Of a DNA stretch of 31,120 nt, positions 1 through 8,033 are shown piece by piece (the first letter of the stretch is position 1; every line of letters begins with the position of its first letter). Both the position numbers and the translations under genes were made by a program. The stretch is from CAYQLY01 sp964418605 (GTDB taxonomy: Bacteria; Bacteroidota; Bacteroidia; Cytophagales; Cyclobacteriaceae), in NCBI GenBank assembly GCA_964418605.1, contig CAYQLY010000016.1, forward strand, positions 1 through 31,120, in the 5' to 3' direction. The notes under the pieces were generated by a model that did not search any database, had not been told where the DNA came from, and saw only the letters and a list, made by a program, of their open reading frames with translations.

Positions 1-718
1 GATTAATAACCCCATCAGGCAAACCAGCTTCTCTAAAAATTTCCATTAACACCTGCGCAGCATAAATTTGAGTATTTGCAGGTTTCCATACAACCGTATT
101 TCCCATCATGGCAACAGACGTAGGAAGATTCCCGGCAATTGCTGTAAAATTAAAAGGAGTTAATGCATATACAAAACCTTCTAATGCTCTGTACTCGGCC
201 CGATTCCATAACCCATGAGCCGAATCCGGTTGTTGTTGATAAATCTGACTCATATAATATACATTAAACCGTAAAAAGTCAATCATTTCACAAGCAGAAT
301 CAATTTCTGCTTGAAATACATTTTTAGATTGACCCAACATGGTTGCAGCATTTAACTTAGATCTGTACGGACCTGCTATTAAATCAGCTGCTTTCAAAAA
401 AATACTAGCACGATGTTCCCATGATAAGTTTTCCCATTTTAACTTTGCTTCCAATGCAGCTTTAATCGCCTCCTTCACATGAGATGCATCACCCTGATGA
501 TAATACCCTAATATGTGACTATGATCATGAGGAGGTTTAAGAGGTTGTCGCTTACCTGTTTTAACCAACTGGCTTCCAATATACATGGGTATATCCAGCT
601 GTTGTGCCCTTGCTGTTTCTAGTGCTTTTTTTAAAGCTATCTTCTCAAGAGAAGAGGGCAAATAACTTAAGACTGGTTCATTGTAAGGATGTGGTATCTT
701 GAAAATGGCATTTGTCAT
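1..718 (-). CDS. pruA: L-glutamate gamma-semialdehyde (1-pyrroline-5-carboxylate) dehydrogenase, N-terminal part
   Basis: This enzyme oxidises glutamate gamma-semialdehyde to glutamate with NAD+, the second step of proline breakdown. The gene runs off the left edge: 239 codons are present of roughly 540 in the family. I translated the complement from the ATG at 718-716. The protein begins MTNAIFKIPHPYNEPV and contains the aldehyde dehydrogenase N-domain with the NAD-binding stretch TPFNFTAIAGNLP, followed by GNTVVWKPA. The catalytic Glu and Cys lie in the missing part, so activity cannot be judged here. It is transcribed away from cmk and separated from it by the gene-free stretch at 719-1147. 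The family assignment is secure because the N-terminus matches the single-domain PruA of Bacteroidota rather than the fused proteobacterial PutA. Confidence 0.93.
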   Translation of the reverse strand, partial: MTNAIFKIPHPYNEPVLSYLPSSLEKIALKKALETARAQQLDIPMYIGSQLVKTGKRQPLKPPHDHSHILGYYHQGDASHVKEAIKAALEAKLKWENLSWEHRASIFLKAADLIAGPYRSKLNAATMLGQSKNVFQAEIDSACEMIDFLRFNVYYMSQIYQQQPDSAHGLWNRAEYRALEGFVYALTPFNFTAIAGNLPTSVAMMGNTVVWKPANTQIYAAQVLMEIFREAGLPDGVIN

Positions 719-883
719 AGGATCAAAATTAAAAAATAAAATTATCGATTTCTGCCCATTTTTGATGCAATGTTTTAATTGATTTTAAAGCCAAAAACAT
801 CATTCTCGTTACCAGAAAGCATATTTTTGATTTTAAAAAAAGAAAAAGCCATGCAATGTTTTTAACATTTTCTATGCTATTAA

Positions 884-915
884 TTTGCAATCTTTAGTAA
901 AAAATCGTATATTAG
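884..915 (+). promoter_or_regulatory. Bacteroidota-type promoter for the candidate small RNA
   Basis: TTTG at 884-887 is followed after exactly 20 bases by TATATTAG at 908-915. The known Bacteroidetes sigma-ABfr consensus is TTTG, about 19-21 bases, then TAnnTTTG; the second box here differs at one position. Transcription would begin around 919-923, where the first long hairpin of the candidate RNA starts. No protein gene begins within 200 bases downstream. This is inference from consensus and spacing. Confidence 0.5.
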
Positions 916-919
916 TGCC

Positions 920-1060
920 AAGGTTAATTAAAAACTTGCATCTATGCAAGTTAATAATAGACCGTAGATAGTTATTTTCAGTATTAATTGATAATAGCAT
1001 ATCTCAAAGTAGGTTTTGTTAAGTTTTGCGTGAATAACCCAGGTTCTGCCTGGGTTTTTC
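920..1060 (+). ncRNA. Candidate structured small RNA (or long attenuator leader) upstream of cmk
   Basis: About 140 nt lie between a promoter-like pair (884-915) and an intrinsic terminator (1036-1059). The 5' end folds into a long hairpin, 922-963: GG(T)T pairs with (G)ACC, ATTA with TAAT, then a perfect 9-bp stem AACTTGCAT/ATGCAAGTT (933-941 with 944-952), separated by symmetric A/A mismatches. A weaker second stem pairs 966-970 (AGATA) with 1000-1004 (TATCT) and 972-975 with 991-994. The third hairpin is the terminator. I do not recognise a named RNA family; it shows no obvious 6S, SRP or tmRNA features. An alternative reading is an attenuated leader of cmk, since cmk starts 88 bases after the terminator on the same strand, although cmk seems to have its own -7 box. 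Confidence 0.45.
1036..1059 (+). terminator. Intrinsic terminator
   Basis: A perfect 8-bp stem AACCCAGG (1036-1043) and CCTGGGTT (1049-1056) encloses the loop TTCTG and is followed by a short T run to 1059. It is oriented for plus-strand transcripts, yet no plus-strand protein gene precedes it, so it most likely ends the candidate small RNA or acts as an attenuator ahead of cmk. Confidence 0.65.
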
Positions 1061-1122
1061 ATTTTCATCATGCCTTTCTTTTGATAGATCAAAATAAACA
1101 TATGTACTAAAAAAATAATCCG

Positions 1123-1130
1123 TATATTTG
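1123..1130 (+). promoter_or_regulatory. -7 promoter box for cmk-ispH
   Basis: TATATTTG matches the Bacteroidetes -7 consensus TAnnTTTG perfectly and ends 17 bases before the cmk ATG. No matching TTG box was found 19-21 bases upstream, so support rests on the -7 box and its position. Confidence 0.4.
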
Positions 1131-1147
1131 ATAAATCAAAGGGATGG

Positions 1148-1864
1148 ATGAAAAAAATCATTGTTGCCATTGATGGGTATTCAAGTTGCGGTAAAAGCAC
1201 CACAGCTAAAGCATTAGCCAGCGAATTAAAATATACCTATATCGATTCGGGAGCTATGTATCGAGCCGTCACTCTCTATTTTTTAAGTCATCATATTTCT
1301 CTAGAAGACCCCATTGAGGTCAATAAAGCACTAGAGCATATCTCTATCACATTTAAATTCAATTCTATACACCAAAAAAATGAAGTGTACCTTAATGGTA
1401 TCAATGTAGAAGATGAAATCAGAAAGATGGAAATTTCTGACCGCGTAAGTGAAGTAAGCGCTATTGCAGAAGTGCGCCATGCTATGGTTGCACTTCAAAA
1501 AAAGATGGGAAAGACAAAAGGTATTGTAATGGATGGAAGAGACATAGGTACAACTGTTTTTCCAGATGCAGAATTAAAAATTTTTATGGTAGCAGACTTA
1601 ATGATTCGAGCAGAGCGTAGACAAAAAGAACTACTATACATGGGGCATGCTATCAACCTAAATGATGTATTAGAAAATTTAAAGAAAAGAGATCACTTGG
1701 ATACAACGCGCCATGAAAGTCCACTTATCCAAGCAAAAGATTCCTATATACTAGATAATTCATATATGACCTTCCAGGAGCAACTCGATTATGTAATGCA
1801 ACTGGCTATCAGCAAAATTGTTGATTCAGATAGCAAAGAAATATTCAGAAGCATGAGTCTTTAA
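1148..1864 (+). CDS. cmk: Cytidylate kinase
   Basis: This cytosolic enzyme phosphorylates CMP and dCMP with ATP for nucleotide metabolism. The 238-residue product has a P-loop near residues 10-19 (GYSSCGKST), the YIDSGAMYR segment that contacts the nucleoside monophosphate, and DGRDIGTTVFPDAELK, typical of bacterial cytidylate kinases. Length fits the family (about 220-230). The ATG at 1148 sits directly before the P-loop strand, so it is the natural start. ispH follows after 7 bases and is almost certainly co-transcribed. The upstream region has its own -7 box and, further up, a terminator that could belong to a leader. Confidence 0.96.
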   Translation: MKKIIVAIDGYSSCGKSTTAKALASELKYTYIDSGAMYRAVTLYFLSHHISLEDPIEVNKALEHISITFKFNSIHQKNEVYLNGINVEDEIRKMEISDRVSEVSAIAEVRHAMVALQKKMGKTKGIVMDGRDIGTTVFPDAELKIFMVADLMIRAERRQKELLYMGHAINLNDVLENLKKRDHLDTTRHESPLIQAKDSYILDNSYMTFQEQLDYVMQLAISKIVDSDSKEIFRSMSL

Positions 1865-1871
1865 ACTATTA

Positions 1872-2765
1872 ATGAATATCATTATTGATAAAAATTCCGG
1901 TTATTGCTTTGGTGTAGAGTTCGCTATTCAGATGGCGGAAGACGAACTCAAAGACAGAGATAAGCTTTATTGTTTAGGAGACATCGTCCATAATGCAATG
2001 GAAGTTGACAGACTACACAAACTAGGTCTTCATATTATTTCCAGAGAAGACTTAAAAAATTTATACAATTGCAAAGTACTCATCCGCGCACATGGCGAAC
2101 CACCAGAAACATATGCATTGGCTTTAAAAAATAATATTGAACTCATTGATGCTTCTTGTCCGGTAGTTCTTAAACTACAAAACAGAGTCAAACAAGCCTT
2201 CGATCGGGCAAAAAAAATCAATGGTCAAATTGTTATTTATGGTCAAAAAGGACATGCGGAAGTTATAGGTTTGTCTGGACAAACTAATAATGAAGCCATA
2301 GTAATTACTCAAGAAAGTGATCTAGAGTTAATTGATTTTAATCGCCCTATCATTTTATTCAGCCAAACTACTAAAAGCACCCAGGGTTTCTATAAAATAA
2401 AAAAATTGATCGAAGAAAAAATACAAGAAAAAGATAATCCGATACTTTTAGAAGAGTTTGATGCCAATGACAGTATTTGTAGACAAGTCTCTAATAGAGA
2501 GCCTCAACTTCAAAAATTCTCTATCGAACATGATATTATCCTTTTTGTAAGTGGGAAGAAAAGCTCAAACGGCAAAGCATTATACCAAACTTGCCTGCAA
2601 GCTAACCCCAAAAGCTTTTTTATAGAAAATGAAATTGAAATTAATCAGACATGGTTTTCACCAATGCCAAAATCTGTAGGAATATGTGGTGCTACATCAA
2701 CCCCCATGTGGCTCATGGAACAAGTAGCACATTACCTTGATGATACATTCAATCATACACTTTAA
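1872..2765 (+). CDS. ispH: 4-hydroxy-3-methylbut-2-enyl diphosphate reductase
   Basis: IspH (LytB) carries out the last step of the MEP pathway, reducing HMBPP to IPP and DMAPP with a [4Fe-4S] cluster. The 297-residue product has the cluster cysteines in their expected settings: Cys12 in SGYCFGVEFA, the Cys in DASCPVV, and the Cys in DANDSICRQVSNRE. The substrate-binding, proton-donor segment appears as GQKGHAEVIGL (His and Glu). It lies 7 bases after cmk on the same strand. Together with dxr further right it shows that this organism uses the MEP route rather than mevalonate. No oddities seen. Confidence 0.96.
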   Translation: MNIIIDKNSGYCFGVEFAIQMAEDELKDRDKLYCLGDIVHNAMEVDRLHKLGLHIISREDLKNLYNCKVLIRAHGEPPETYALALKNNIELIDASCPVVLKLQNRVKQAFDRAKKINGQIVIYGQKGHAEVIGLSGQTNNEAIVITQESDLELIDFNRPIILFSQTTKSTQGFYKIKKLIEEKIQEKDNPILLEEFDANDSICRQVSNREPQLQKFSIEHDIILFVSGKKSSNGKALYQTCLQANPKSFFIENEIEINQTWFSPMPKSVGICGATSTPMWLMEQVAHYLDDTFNHTL

Positions 2766-2798
2766 TACAAATCCGATTTTTTAAACTGAAATAATTTT

Positions 2799-2806
2799 TA
2801 ACTTTG
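2799..2806 (+). promoter_or_regulatory. -7 promoter box upstream of the DUF4199 gene
   Basis: TAACTTTG is a perfect TAnnTTTG match ending 18 bases before the ATG at 2825. It overlaps an alternative in-frame TTG at 2804, which argues that the ATG is the true start. Confidence 0.4.
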
Positions 2807-2824
2807 CTTTTAAATAACTCTATT

Positions 2825-3340
2825 ATGAACACACCAACTCCATTTTCTACAGGTATTAAGTTTGGACTTATCACTGCATGTATTTTAGTTATCTATAATG
2901 CTACTCTCCAAATGTCAGGATTAATTACCAACTCAGCACTTAGTTTTATAGGACTAGCATTATTAATAGCAGGAGTAATCATGAGTATGCGCTCATTTAA
3001 AAATCTCAATGGTCAACTTATGAGCTACAAACAAGGTTTATCCATTGGAACAGTTACTGCCAGTTTAGCAGGAATCATTGGCCAGCTATTTAATTATATT
3101 TACGTTAATATGATTGATGATTCTAATGCTATTCTATTAATGGAAAAGCAACGAGAAAAATTAGAAAAATCAGGTATTGATGCTCAAACAATTGAGAAAA
3201 CAATGGAGTTAATGAAAAAAAACACTTATTCGCCTTTGAGTATTTTATGGGGTGCTTTAGCTTCAATCTTAGTTGGATTTATTATATCGCTCGTCATTGC
3301 AGCAGTCATGAAAAAAGCTAGTCCAGAAGAAAAAATATAA
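2825..3340 (+). CDS. DUF4199 family membrane protein
   Basis: This 171-residue protein has four predicted membrane segments: about residues 10-28, 36-52, 69-90 and 137-160. A charged helix carrying KQREKLEKSG sits between the third and fourth. The pattern and the GIKFGLITA opening match the DUF4199 family, found almost only in Bacteroidota and of unknown function. I chose the ATG at 2825 over an in-frame TTG at 2804 because a perfect -7 box overlaps the latter. The next gene, a polyprenyl-phosphate glycosyltransferase, starts 6 bases after the stop. This pairing is familiar in the phylum and suggests a role linked to lipid-carrier sugar transfer, but that is inference. Confidence 0.85.
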   Translation: MNTPTPFSTGIKFGLITACILVIYNATLQMSGLITNSALSFIGLALLIAGVIMSMRSFKNLNGQLMSYKQGLSIGTVTASLAGIIGQLFNYIYVNMIDDSNAILLMEKQREKLEKSGIDAQTIEKTMELMKKNTYSPLSILWGALASILVGFIISLVIAAVMKKASPEEKI

Positions 3341-3346
3341 TAACGC

Positions 3347-4309
3347 ATGAATCAGCAATCCACAGCAGTATCAATTATTATTCCATTGTACAATGAAGAA
3401 GAGTCTTTAGAGGAACTTCATGATTGGATTGTGCGCGTCGTAGAAAAAAATCAGCTCTCTTATGAGATTATTTTTGTAGATGACGGAAGCAAGGATGAGT
3501 CATGGACTATCATTAAAAAACTTAAATCAAAAAATCCATTTGTTAAAGGCATTCAATTTAACCGCAACTATGGCAAATCTGCAGCATTAGATACTGGTTT
3601 TAAACACTGTAAAGGCGAAGTAGTCATTATGATGGATGCTGATCTTCAAGACAGCCCTGATGAAATACCAGGGCTAGTAGATATGATCAAGAATCAGAAC
3701 TATGAATTGATATCAGGATGGAAAAAGAAACGTCATGATCCTCTATCTAAAACCATTCCAACAAAATTATTTAACTGGGCTACCAGACGACTATCAGGCA
3801 TTTACCTACATGATTTCAACTGTGGACTTAAAGCTTATAAAAAAATAGTTGTAAAAAACATTGAGATATACGGTGAAATGCACCGCTATATTCCGCTCAT
3901 TGCTAAATGGGGAGGATTTAGCAAAATAGGAGAAAAAGTTGTCCAACATCAGGCTAGAAAATATGGCAAAACAAAATTTGGCCTCGAACGATTTATGTAT
4001 GGATTTTTAGATTTACTTTCCATTACCTTTGTACATAAGTTTAAAAAAAGACCAATGCATTTCTTTGGAGTATTTGGTGTATTATCTTTTTTTATTGGAA
4101 CTCTGATGACAAGCTGGATTATAGGTGAAAAAATTTACAGAGCCTATCATCACTTAAAAGTACGTGATGTTACAGATCAACCTTTATTTTTTATATCATT
4201 AGCTATTCTAATTATTGGTGTACAATTATTTTTAGCAGGCTTTATCAGTGAAATGATTGTACTCAATCGCCCAAAACACAACGAGTACATTATAGCTGAG
4301 GAGGTTTAA
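3347..4309 (+). CDS. Family 2 glycosyltransferase, DPM1/GtrB-like
   Basis: It probably moves a sugar from a nucleotide donor to polyprenyl phosphate on the inner face of the cytoplasmic membrane. The 320-residue product has a GT-A domain at residues 7-220 with VDDGSKD (44-50) and the metal-binding DAD within MMDADLQDSPDE (97-99). Two membrane segments follow near 232-255 and 278-303, the layout of GtrB-type enzymes. A basic amphipathic linker with RFMYGFLDLLS precedes the membrane part. It forms an operon with the DUF4199 gene (6-base gap). Its stop is one base from the stop of the convergent gene, so there is no room for a terminator. Donor sugar and acceptor are not determined. Confidence 0.9.
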   Translation: MNQQSTAVSIIIPLYNEEESLEELHDWIVRVVEKNQLSYEIIFVDDGSKDESWTIIKKLKSKNPFVKGIQFNRNYGKSAALDTGFKHCKGEVVIMMDADLQDSPDEIPGLVDMIKNQNYELISGWKKKRHDPLSKTIPTKLFNWATRRLSGIYLHDFNCGLKAYKKIVVKNIEIYGEMHRYIPLIAKWGGFSKIGEKVVQHQARKYGKTKFGLERFMYGFLDLLSITFVHKFKKRPMHFFGVFGVLSFFIGTLMTSWIIGEKIYRAYHHLKVRDVTDQPLFFISLAILIIGVQLFLAGFISEMIVLNRPKHNEYIIAEEV

Positions 4310-4310
4310 C

Positions 4311-5453
4311 TTATCTTTTAGATTTATCTTGAAGAATAGAATGGTATAACGCTATAATACTATCTGAAAAGCTTTCCCATGTAAATCTTTTTTTATACTT
4401 CTTAATTGATTCAATAAAGCCATCTTTCAGTTGATTAGAAAAATAATAATTAATTTTTTCAGCCATTACTTGTGGCTGAAAAGATGTTAAAATAAAACCC
4501 GTTTTCTGGTCATCAATGACTTCCTTCAGCCCTCCTACATTTGTAGCTATCACAGGCAAATCAAAATGATAGCAAATAGGTATAATCCCACTTTGCGTAG
4601 CAGAGCGATAAGGCAAGACACACACATCCGCCGCCGAAAAAAATAAAGATACTTCTTGATTAGGTATATAGCGTGTATAAAGATATACGCGATCGCCCAA
4701 TTTAAACTTATCAATCAAGACCTGATACTCTCTAAAATTCTCATAAGGCTCTCCGGCAATAACCAATAGTGTATCTTCATGAATATATTGAAATGCCTCT
4801 ATCAAGAGATCTAATCCCTTATATGCTCTAATAATACCAAAAAACAAAACGATTTTTTTATCCAATGGAAGGTTTAATGTTTTCCTCGCTTCCTCAGAAA
4901 GCACCTTTTGTCCAAAATGATCATACAATGGATGAGGCTGTATAGTTATACGAGCATCCGATTTGAGTTTGAGCAGATCACCACGAACTGATTCACTCAT
5001 CACCACAAATCCATCATGTTGTTTTAAAAAATAATTTGTTAGAAAGCGATCAAACCAACGTTTTTCATGAGGAACAACATTATCAACAATAGCTATTGTG
5101 ACAACTTTATGTTTTTTAAGTATACGAGCGACTTTGCCTATGCTTAAACCTAAAAAAGGAATCCAAAACCTAGTAAGAAGAAGATGAGGCTTTTTTTTAA
5201 GAATAGTTTTTGCTGTTCGACGGTATGAAAAGGGATTAATAGAATCCAATAAACGAGTAGCTGGAATAGGATCTACTGCATCTTGCGCTTGACTATATTG
5301 ACTTGTTCCGGGAAATAAAAAATGAGGATACTGTCTTGTGAATGTATAAGCAGATATAGTTGTTTTTTTTTCCAACTCTCTATATAAGGATGCACTAAAT
5401 TGAGCAATTCCTCCTCTGTATGGATAAAAAGTAGATAAATAAGCGATTACCAT
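4311..5453 (-). CDS. Family 4 glycosyltransferase
   Basis: A 380-residue GT-B fold enzyme, probably adding a sugar to a surface polysaccharide. The N-terminal acceptor domain opens with MVIAYLSTFYPYRGGIAQFSA. The C-terminal donor domain holds IVLFFGIIRAYKGLDLLIEA (about 205-225) and a PYRSATQSGIIP loop before PVIATNVGGLKEVI. The usual EX7E first glutamate is replaced by the SATQSG type of loop seen in many family members. It is the last gene of a three-gene minus-strand unit, 22 bases after wecB. Donor and acceptor are unknown. Confidence 0.87.
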   Translation of the reverse strand: MVIAYLSTFYPYRGGIAQFSASLYRELEKKTTISAYTFTRQYPHFLFPGTSQYSQAQDAVDPIPATRLLDSINPFSYRRTAKTILKKKPHLLLTRFWIPFLGLSIGKVARILKKHKVVTIAIVDNVVPHEKRWFDRFLTNYFLKQHDGFVVMSESVRGDLLKLKSDARITIQPHPLYDHFGQKVLSEEARKTLNLPLDKKIVLFFGIIRAYKGLDLLIEAFQYIHEDTLLVIAGEPYENFREYQVLIDKFKLGDRVYLYTRYIPNQEVSLFFSAADVCVLPYRSATQSGIIPICYHFDLPVIATNVGGLKEVIDDQKTGFILTSFQPQVMAEKINYYFSNQLKDGFIESIKKYKKRFTWESFSDSIIALYHSILQDKSKR

Positions 5454-5475
5454 AACTACATACCAAAATAATTAA

Positions 5476-6627
5476 CTAACAATACGTATAAAGCTTATCA
5501 CAAATAAAAAAGGATGATTTTCCATTTCCAAAAATAGACATTGTATTTTGATAGCTTGTGGTTGATGATTTTAAAAATGTATTAAACAAAGCTACTATTT
5601 TTTGTTCATCTGCATCAGCTAAAACACTACCCTCATGTAAAAGTTCTGTCCATTCTGTTTCTGCGCGAAGAATAATACAAGGCTTTTGTAGAAAAAAGGC
5701 TTCTTTCTGAACTCCTCCAGAATCTGTAATAATCATACGAGACATACGTTCAAGGGCTATCATTTCTAAATAGCTAACAGGTGTTATTATCTTCAGGTTT
5801 TTATTACCTACTATCTTGGCATAAAACTCAGGGTGAAAGTAATTTTCCATCATTTTTCTAGTTCGAGGATGAATAGGCAATACCACAGGATAATCATATT
5901 CTGTCGCCAGTCGAAGAAGTGCTTGAAATATAGACACTAGTCTTTCTTTATCATCTGTATTTTGAGCACGATGAATAGTAGCCAAAACAAAATTATTTTC
6001 TTGCAATCCTAGCTTCTTAATCCAATCACGTTTTTGTAAAGCACGATCCGCATAATATAAAACACTATCATACATCACATCTCCACTATGAAAAACAAGT
6101 GGATGATTAATATGCGAGATATTTGTATTTATATTTCCCAATCCTTCTTTTTTTAAATTTTCTATAGAAGTAAGTGTAGGACAAAAAAGAAGTGTAGATA
6201 CATGATCAACTAATATGCGATTAATCTCTTCAGGCATTGCCTTATCAAAAGAGCGTAAACCCGCTTCCACATGAGCAACAGGGATATGCATCTTAGCTGC
6301 TACTAAAGCCCCAGCTAATGTGGAGTTAGTATCCCCATAAACCAATACAATAGATGGTTTCTCTTTTTTAAAAATCTTTTCTAACTCTATCATCATAGCG
6401 CCTACCTGGGCACCATGTTCCCCTGAGCCAATACCCAAATGATAGGCAGGTGGCTCAATAGCTAATTCATCAAAAAAAATAGCTGACATTTCTTTATCAT
6501 AATGCTGACCAGTATGCACAAGTATTTCTATCATTTTATTTTGATAGTCCCGCTTGATGACCCGATTAATAGCTGCTGCTTTTATAAATTGTGGTCTAGC
6601 ACCAACGATTGTTAAAATTTTTTTCAT
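5476..6627 (-). CDS. wecB: UDP-N-acetylglucosamine 2-epimerase, non-hydrolysing
   Basis: The enzyme interconverts UDP-GlcNAc and UDP-ManNAc, supplying ManNAc-type sugars for surface polysaccharides. The 383-residue protein begins MKKILTIVGARPQFIKAA and keeps the known catalytic settings: Asp99 in VYGDTNS, Glu121 in HVEAGLRS, the Glu pair in MPEEINR (133-134) and His in TIHRAQN. ITDSGGVQKEAFF is the UDP-binding loop. It starts 2 bases after the stop of the upstream glycosyltransferase and is followed by another, so it sits in a sugar-assembly operon. The ORF also resembles the mnaA naming used in Gram-positives; the activity is the same. The last 30 residues diverge from the family more than the rest. 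Confidence 0.94.
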   Translation of the reverse strand: MKKILTIVGARPQFIKAAAINRVIKRDYQNKMIEILVHTGQHYDKEMSAIFFDELAIEPPAYHLGIGSGEHGAQVGAMMIELEKIFKKEKPSIVLVYGDTNSTLAGALVAAKMHIPVAHVEAGLRSFDKAMPEEINRILVDHVSTLLFCPTLTSIENLKKEGLGNINTNISHINHPLVFHSGDVMYDSVLYYADRALQKRDWIKKLGLQENNFVLATIHRAQNTDDKERLVSIFQALLRLATEYDYPVVLPIHPRTRKMMENYFHPEFYAKIVGNKNLKIITPVSYLEMIALERMSRMIITDSGGVQKEAFFLQKPCIILRAETEWTELLHEGSVLADADEQKIVALFNTFLKSSTTSYQNTMSIFGNGKSSFFICDKLYTYC

Positions 6628-6629
6628 GT

Positions 6630-7949
6630 TTATGTAGTAGCTTTATTAATTACTATACTTTCCAATAGTTGAGCTAGGTTTTGAGTGAGTGTTTTTCTAG
6701 AATATTTTTCTAAGCTACTCGTTTCAACTTTTAATTCTTGTTTTCTATATAAAGTATAAAAATGACGTATCGTATTTTTTAAATTTTCTTTATCCAAAAA
6801 ATCAACAGTATAGCCAGCCATAGCATCTTTTATAATCCATGCCGCATCACCAGAAGGCGAGCCTATACAAAGAATGGGTCTTCGTGCGGCCAAATATTCA
6901 AATAATTTACCTGTTACAATACCTGCATTATCAGGTACGTTTGTAATTGATAAATATAAAACTTGAGCTGTAGATTGAACACGAATAGCTTCACGATGAT
7001 CTACATAACCTTTATAGTCAACATATTTTTGAAGATTATATTTTTGAATAGAATCATTAACAGATTGATCTATTTTGCCATAAATCTTGATAATAATATC
7101 ATCTTCAAATAAACTATCTTCTTTAATTAATTCACCTATAGCTTCCCAAAATATATTATGATTTCTATGATAGTTCATTACACCAACATAAACTAGTGAG
7201 AATTTTTTATCTAACTGTAAAGGAATAGGCAATATATCTTCTTCATCGAAACCATTTGTGATAACCTCTATAGGCCGGCTATCTATTTTTTGTAATGATT
7301 TTTTACAAGACGAACTTACGGTTACAAGTATATCAGCATCGCGAATTACTTTTTTTTCTAAAGCAGTATTTATATTGGCTACGCATTTTATTTGTGAATA
7401 ATGCACTGCATAATCAATGGTTGTCCATGGATCCCTAAAGTCAGCTATCCATGGTATATTCATTTTTTTTTTCAGCTTTCGAGCAATAAGGTGCATACTA
7501 TGTGGCGGACCTGTTGAAATGATAGCATCTACTTTATTTTGTTTCAAATATTTTTTTAAGAAACGAACTGAAGGTCTGACCCAAAAAATACGAGGATCTG
7601 GAATAAAAAAATTACTCCTAATAAATATGGCTAATTTCTTTTTCCAGGAAGATATACTTTGATCTGTAAACGCATCAGGTGTGATTTTATACTCTTTTTT
7701 TTTACCTGTAATTAATTTATATATTGAATAAGGCTCCCAAATTTTTCTTTTGACGACTGTTAAACCGGATGGTACATCACTTTCTAATGATTCATCTATA
7801 GCAGGATATTCTCCATTACTGACAGTGTAAACAATAGGTTCCCATCCGAAATGACGTAGATATTTAACAAACTTTAATGGACGTTGAACACCTGATCCAC
7901 CAGATGGTGGCCAATAATAGGTGATAAAAAGGACTTTTTTAGCACACAT
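6630..7949 (-). CDS. Family 4-like glycosyltransferase
   Basis: A 439-residue GT-B protein, likely a sugar transferase of the same surface-polysaccharide unit. It opens with KKVLFITYYWPPSGGSGVQR, the glycine-rich loop of the acceptor domain. The donor domain has LVYVGVMNYHRN (about 250) and FEYLAARRPILCIG with a GDAAWII segment near 360-375. I chose the ATG at 7949 over an in-frame TTG nine bases upstream because the TTG overlaps a -7-like box. It is the first gene of the operon, with wecB 2 bases downstream, and is divergent from bshA. Specific donor and acceptor cannot be told. Confidence 0.85.
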   Translation of the reverse strand: MCAKKVLFITYYWPPSGGSGVQRPLKFVKYLRHFGWEPIVYTVSNGEYPAIDESLESDVPSGLTVVKRKIWEPYSIYKLITGKKKEYKITPDAFTDQSISSWKKKLAIFIRSNFFIPDPRIFWVRPSVRFLKKYLKQNKVDAIISTGPPHSMHLIARKLKKKMNIPWIADFRDPWTTIDYAVHYSQIKCVANINTALEKKVIRDADILVTVSSSCKKSLQKIDSRPIEVITNGFDEEDILPIPLQLDKKFSLVYVGVMNYHRNHNIFWEAIGELIKEDSLFEDDIIIKIYGKIDQSVNDSIQKYNLQKYVDYKGYVDHREAIRVQSTAQVLYLSITNVPDNAGIVTGKLFEYLAARRPILCIGSPSGDAAWIIKDAMAGYTVDFLDKENLKNTIRHFYTLYRKQELKVETSSLEKYSRKTLTQNLAQLLESIVINKATT

Positions 7950-7955
7950 GCGGAG

Positions 7956-7963
7956 CAAAACTA
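7956..7963 (-). promoter_or_regulatory. -7-like box upstream of the glycosyltransferase/wecB operon
   Basis: Read on the minus strand the bases are TAGTTTTG, a perfect TAnnTTTG match. It ends only six bases before the ATG at 7949, so a transcript made from it would have almost no leader. It could also be a chance match in AT-rich DNA. Confidence 0.25.
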
Positions 7964-8033
7964 ATGATAAAAATGAAAGATCGTTATTCTATCCCATTTA
8001 ATTTTTGTAAGTTTTAGGCTATTTTATCGCTAT

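Larger units (their letters stand above)
719..1147. other. Intergenic region between pruA and cmk
   Basis: These 429 bases hold no credible protein gene. The stretch is very AT-rich. Its right half contains a promoter-like pair at 884-915, a structured segment at about 920-1004, a rho-independent terminator at 1036-1059 and a second -7-like box at 1123-1130 just before cmk; each is listed separately. The left half (719-883) should carry the pruA promoter on the minus strand, but I found no convincing box there. A small inverted repeat (AATGTT/AACATT, 855-869) is too weak to interpret. Confidence 0.7.

Noticed and set aside
928..1203. 91-codon open frame on the minus strand overlapping the start of cmk
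   Set aside because: It runs antisense through the candidate small RNA and the cmk start, has a low-complexity hydrophobic sequence and no recognisable domain; it is a chance frame in AT-rich DNA.
2804..2824. Upstream TTG start for the DUF4199 gene
   Set aside because: The TTG lies within a perfect -7 promoter box (2799-2806), so it would not be in the transcript; the ATG at 2825 fits the family.
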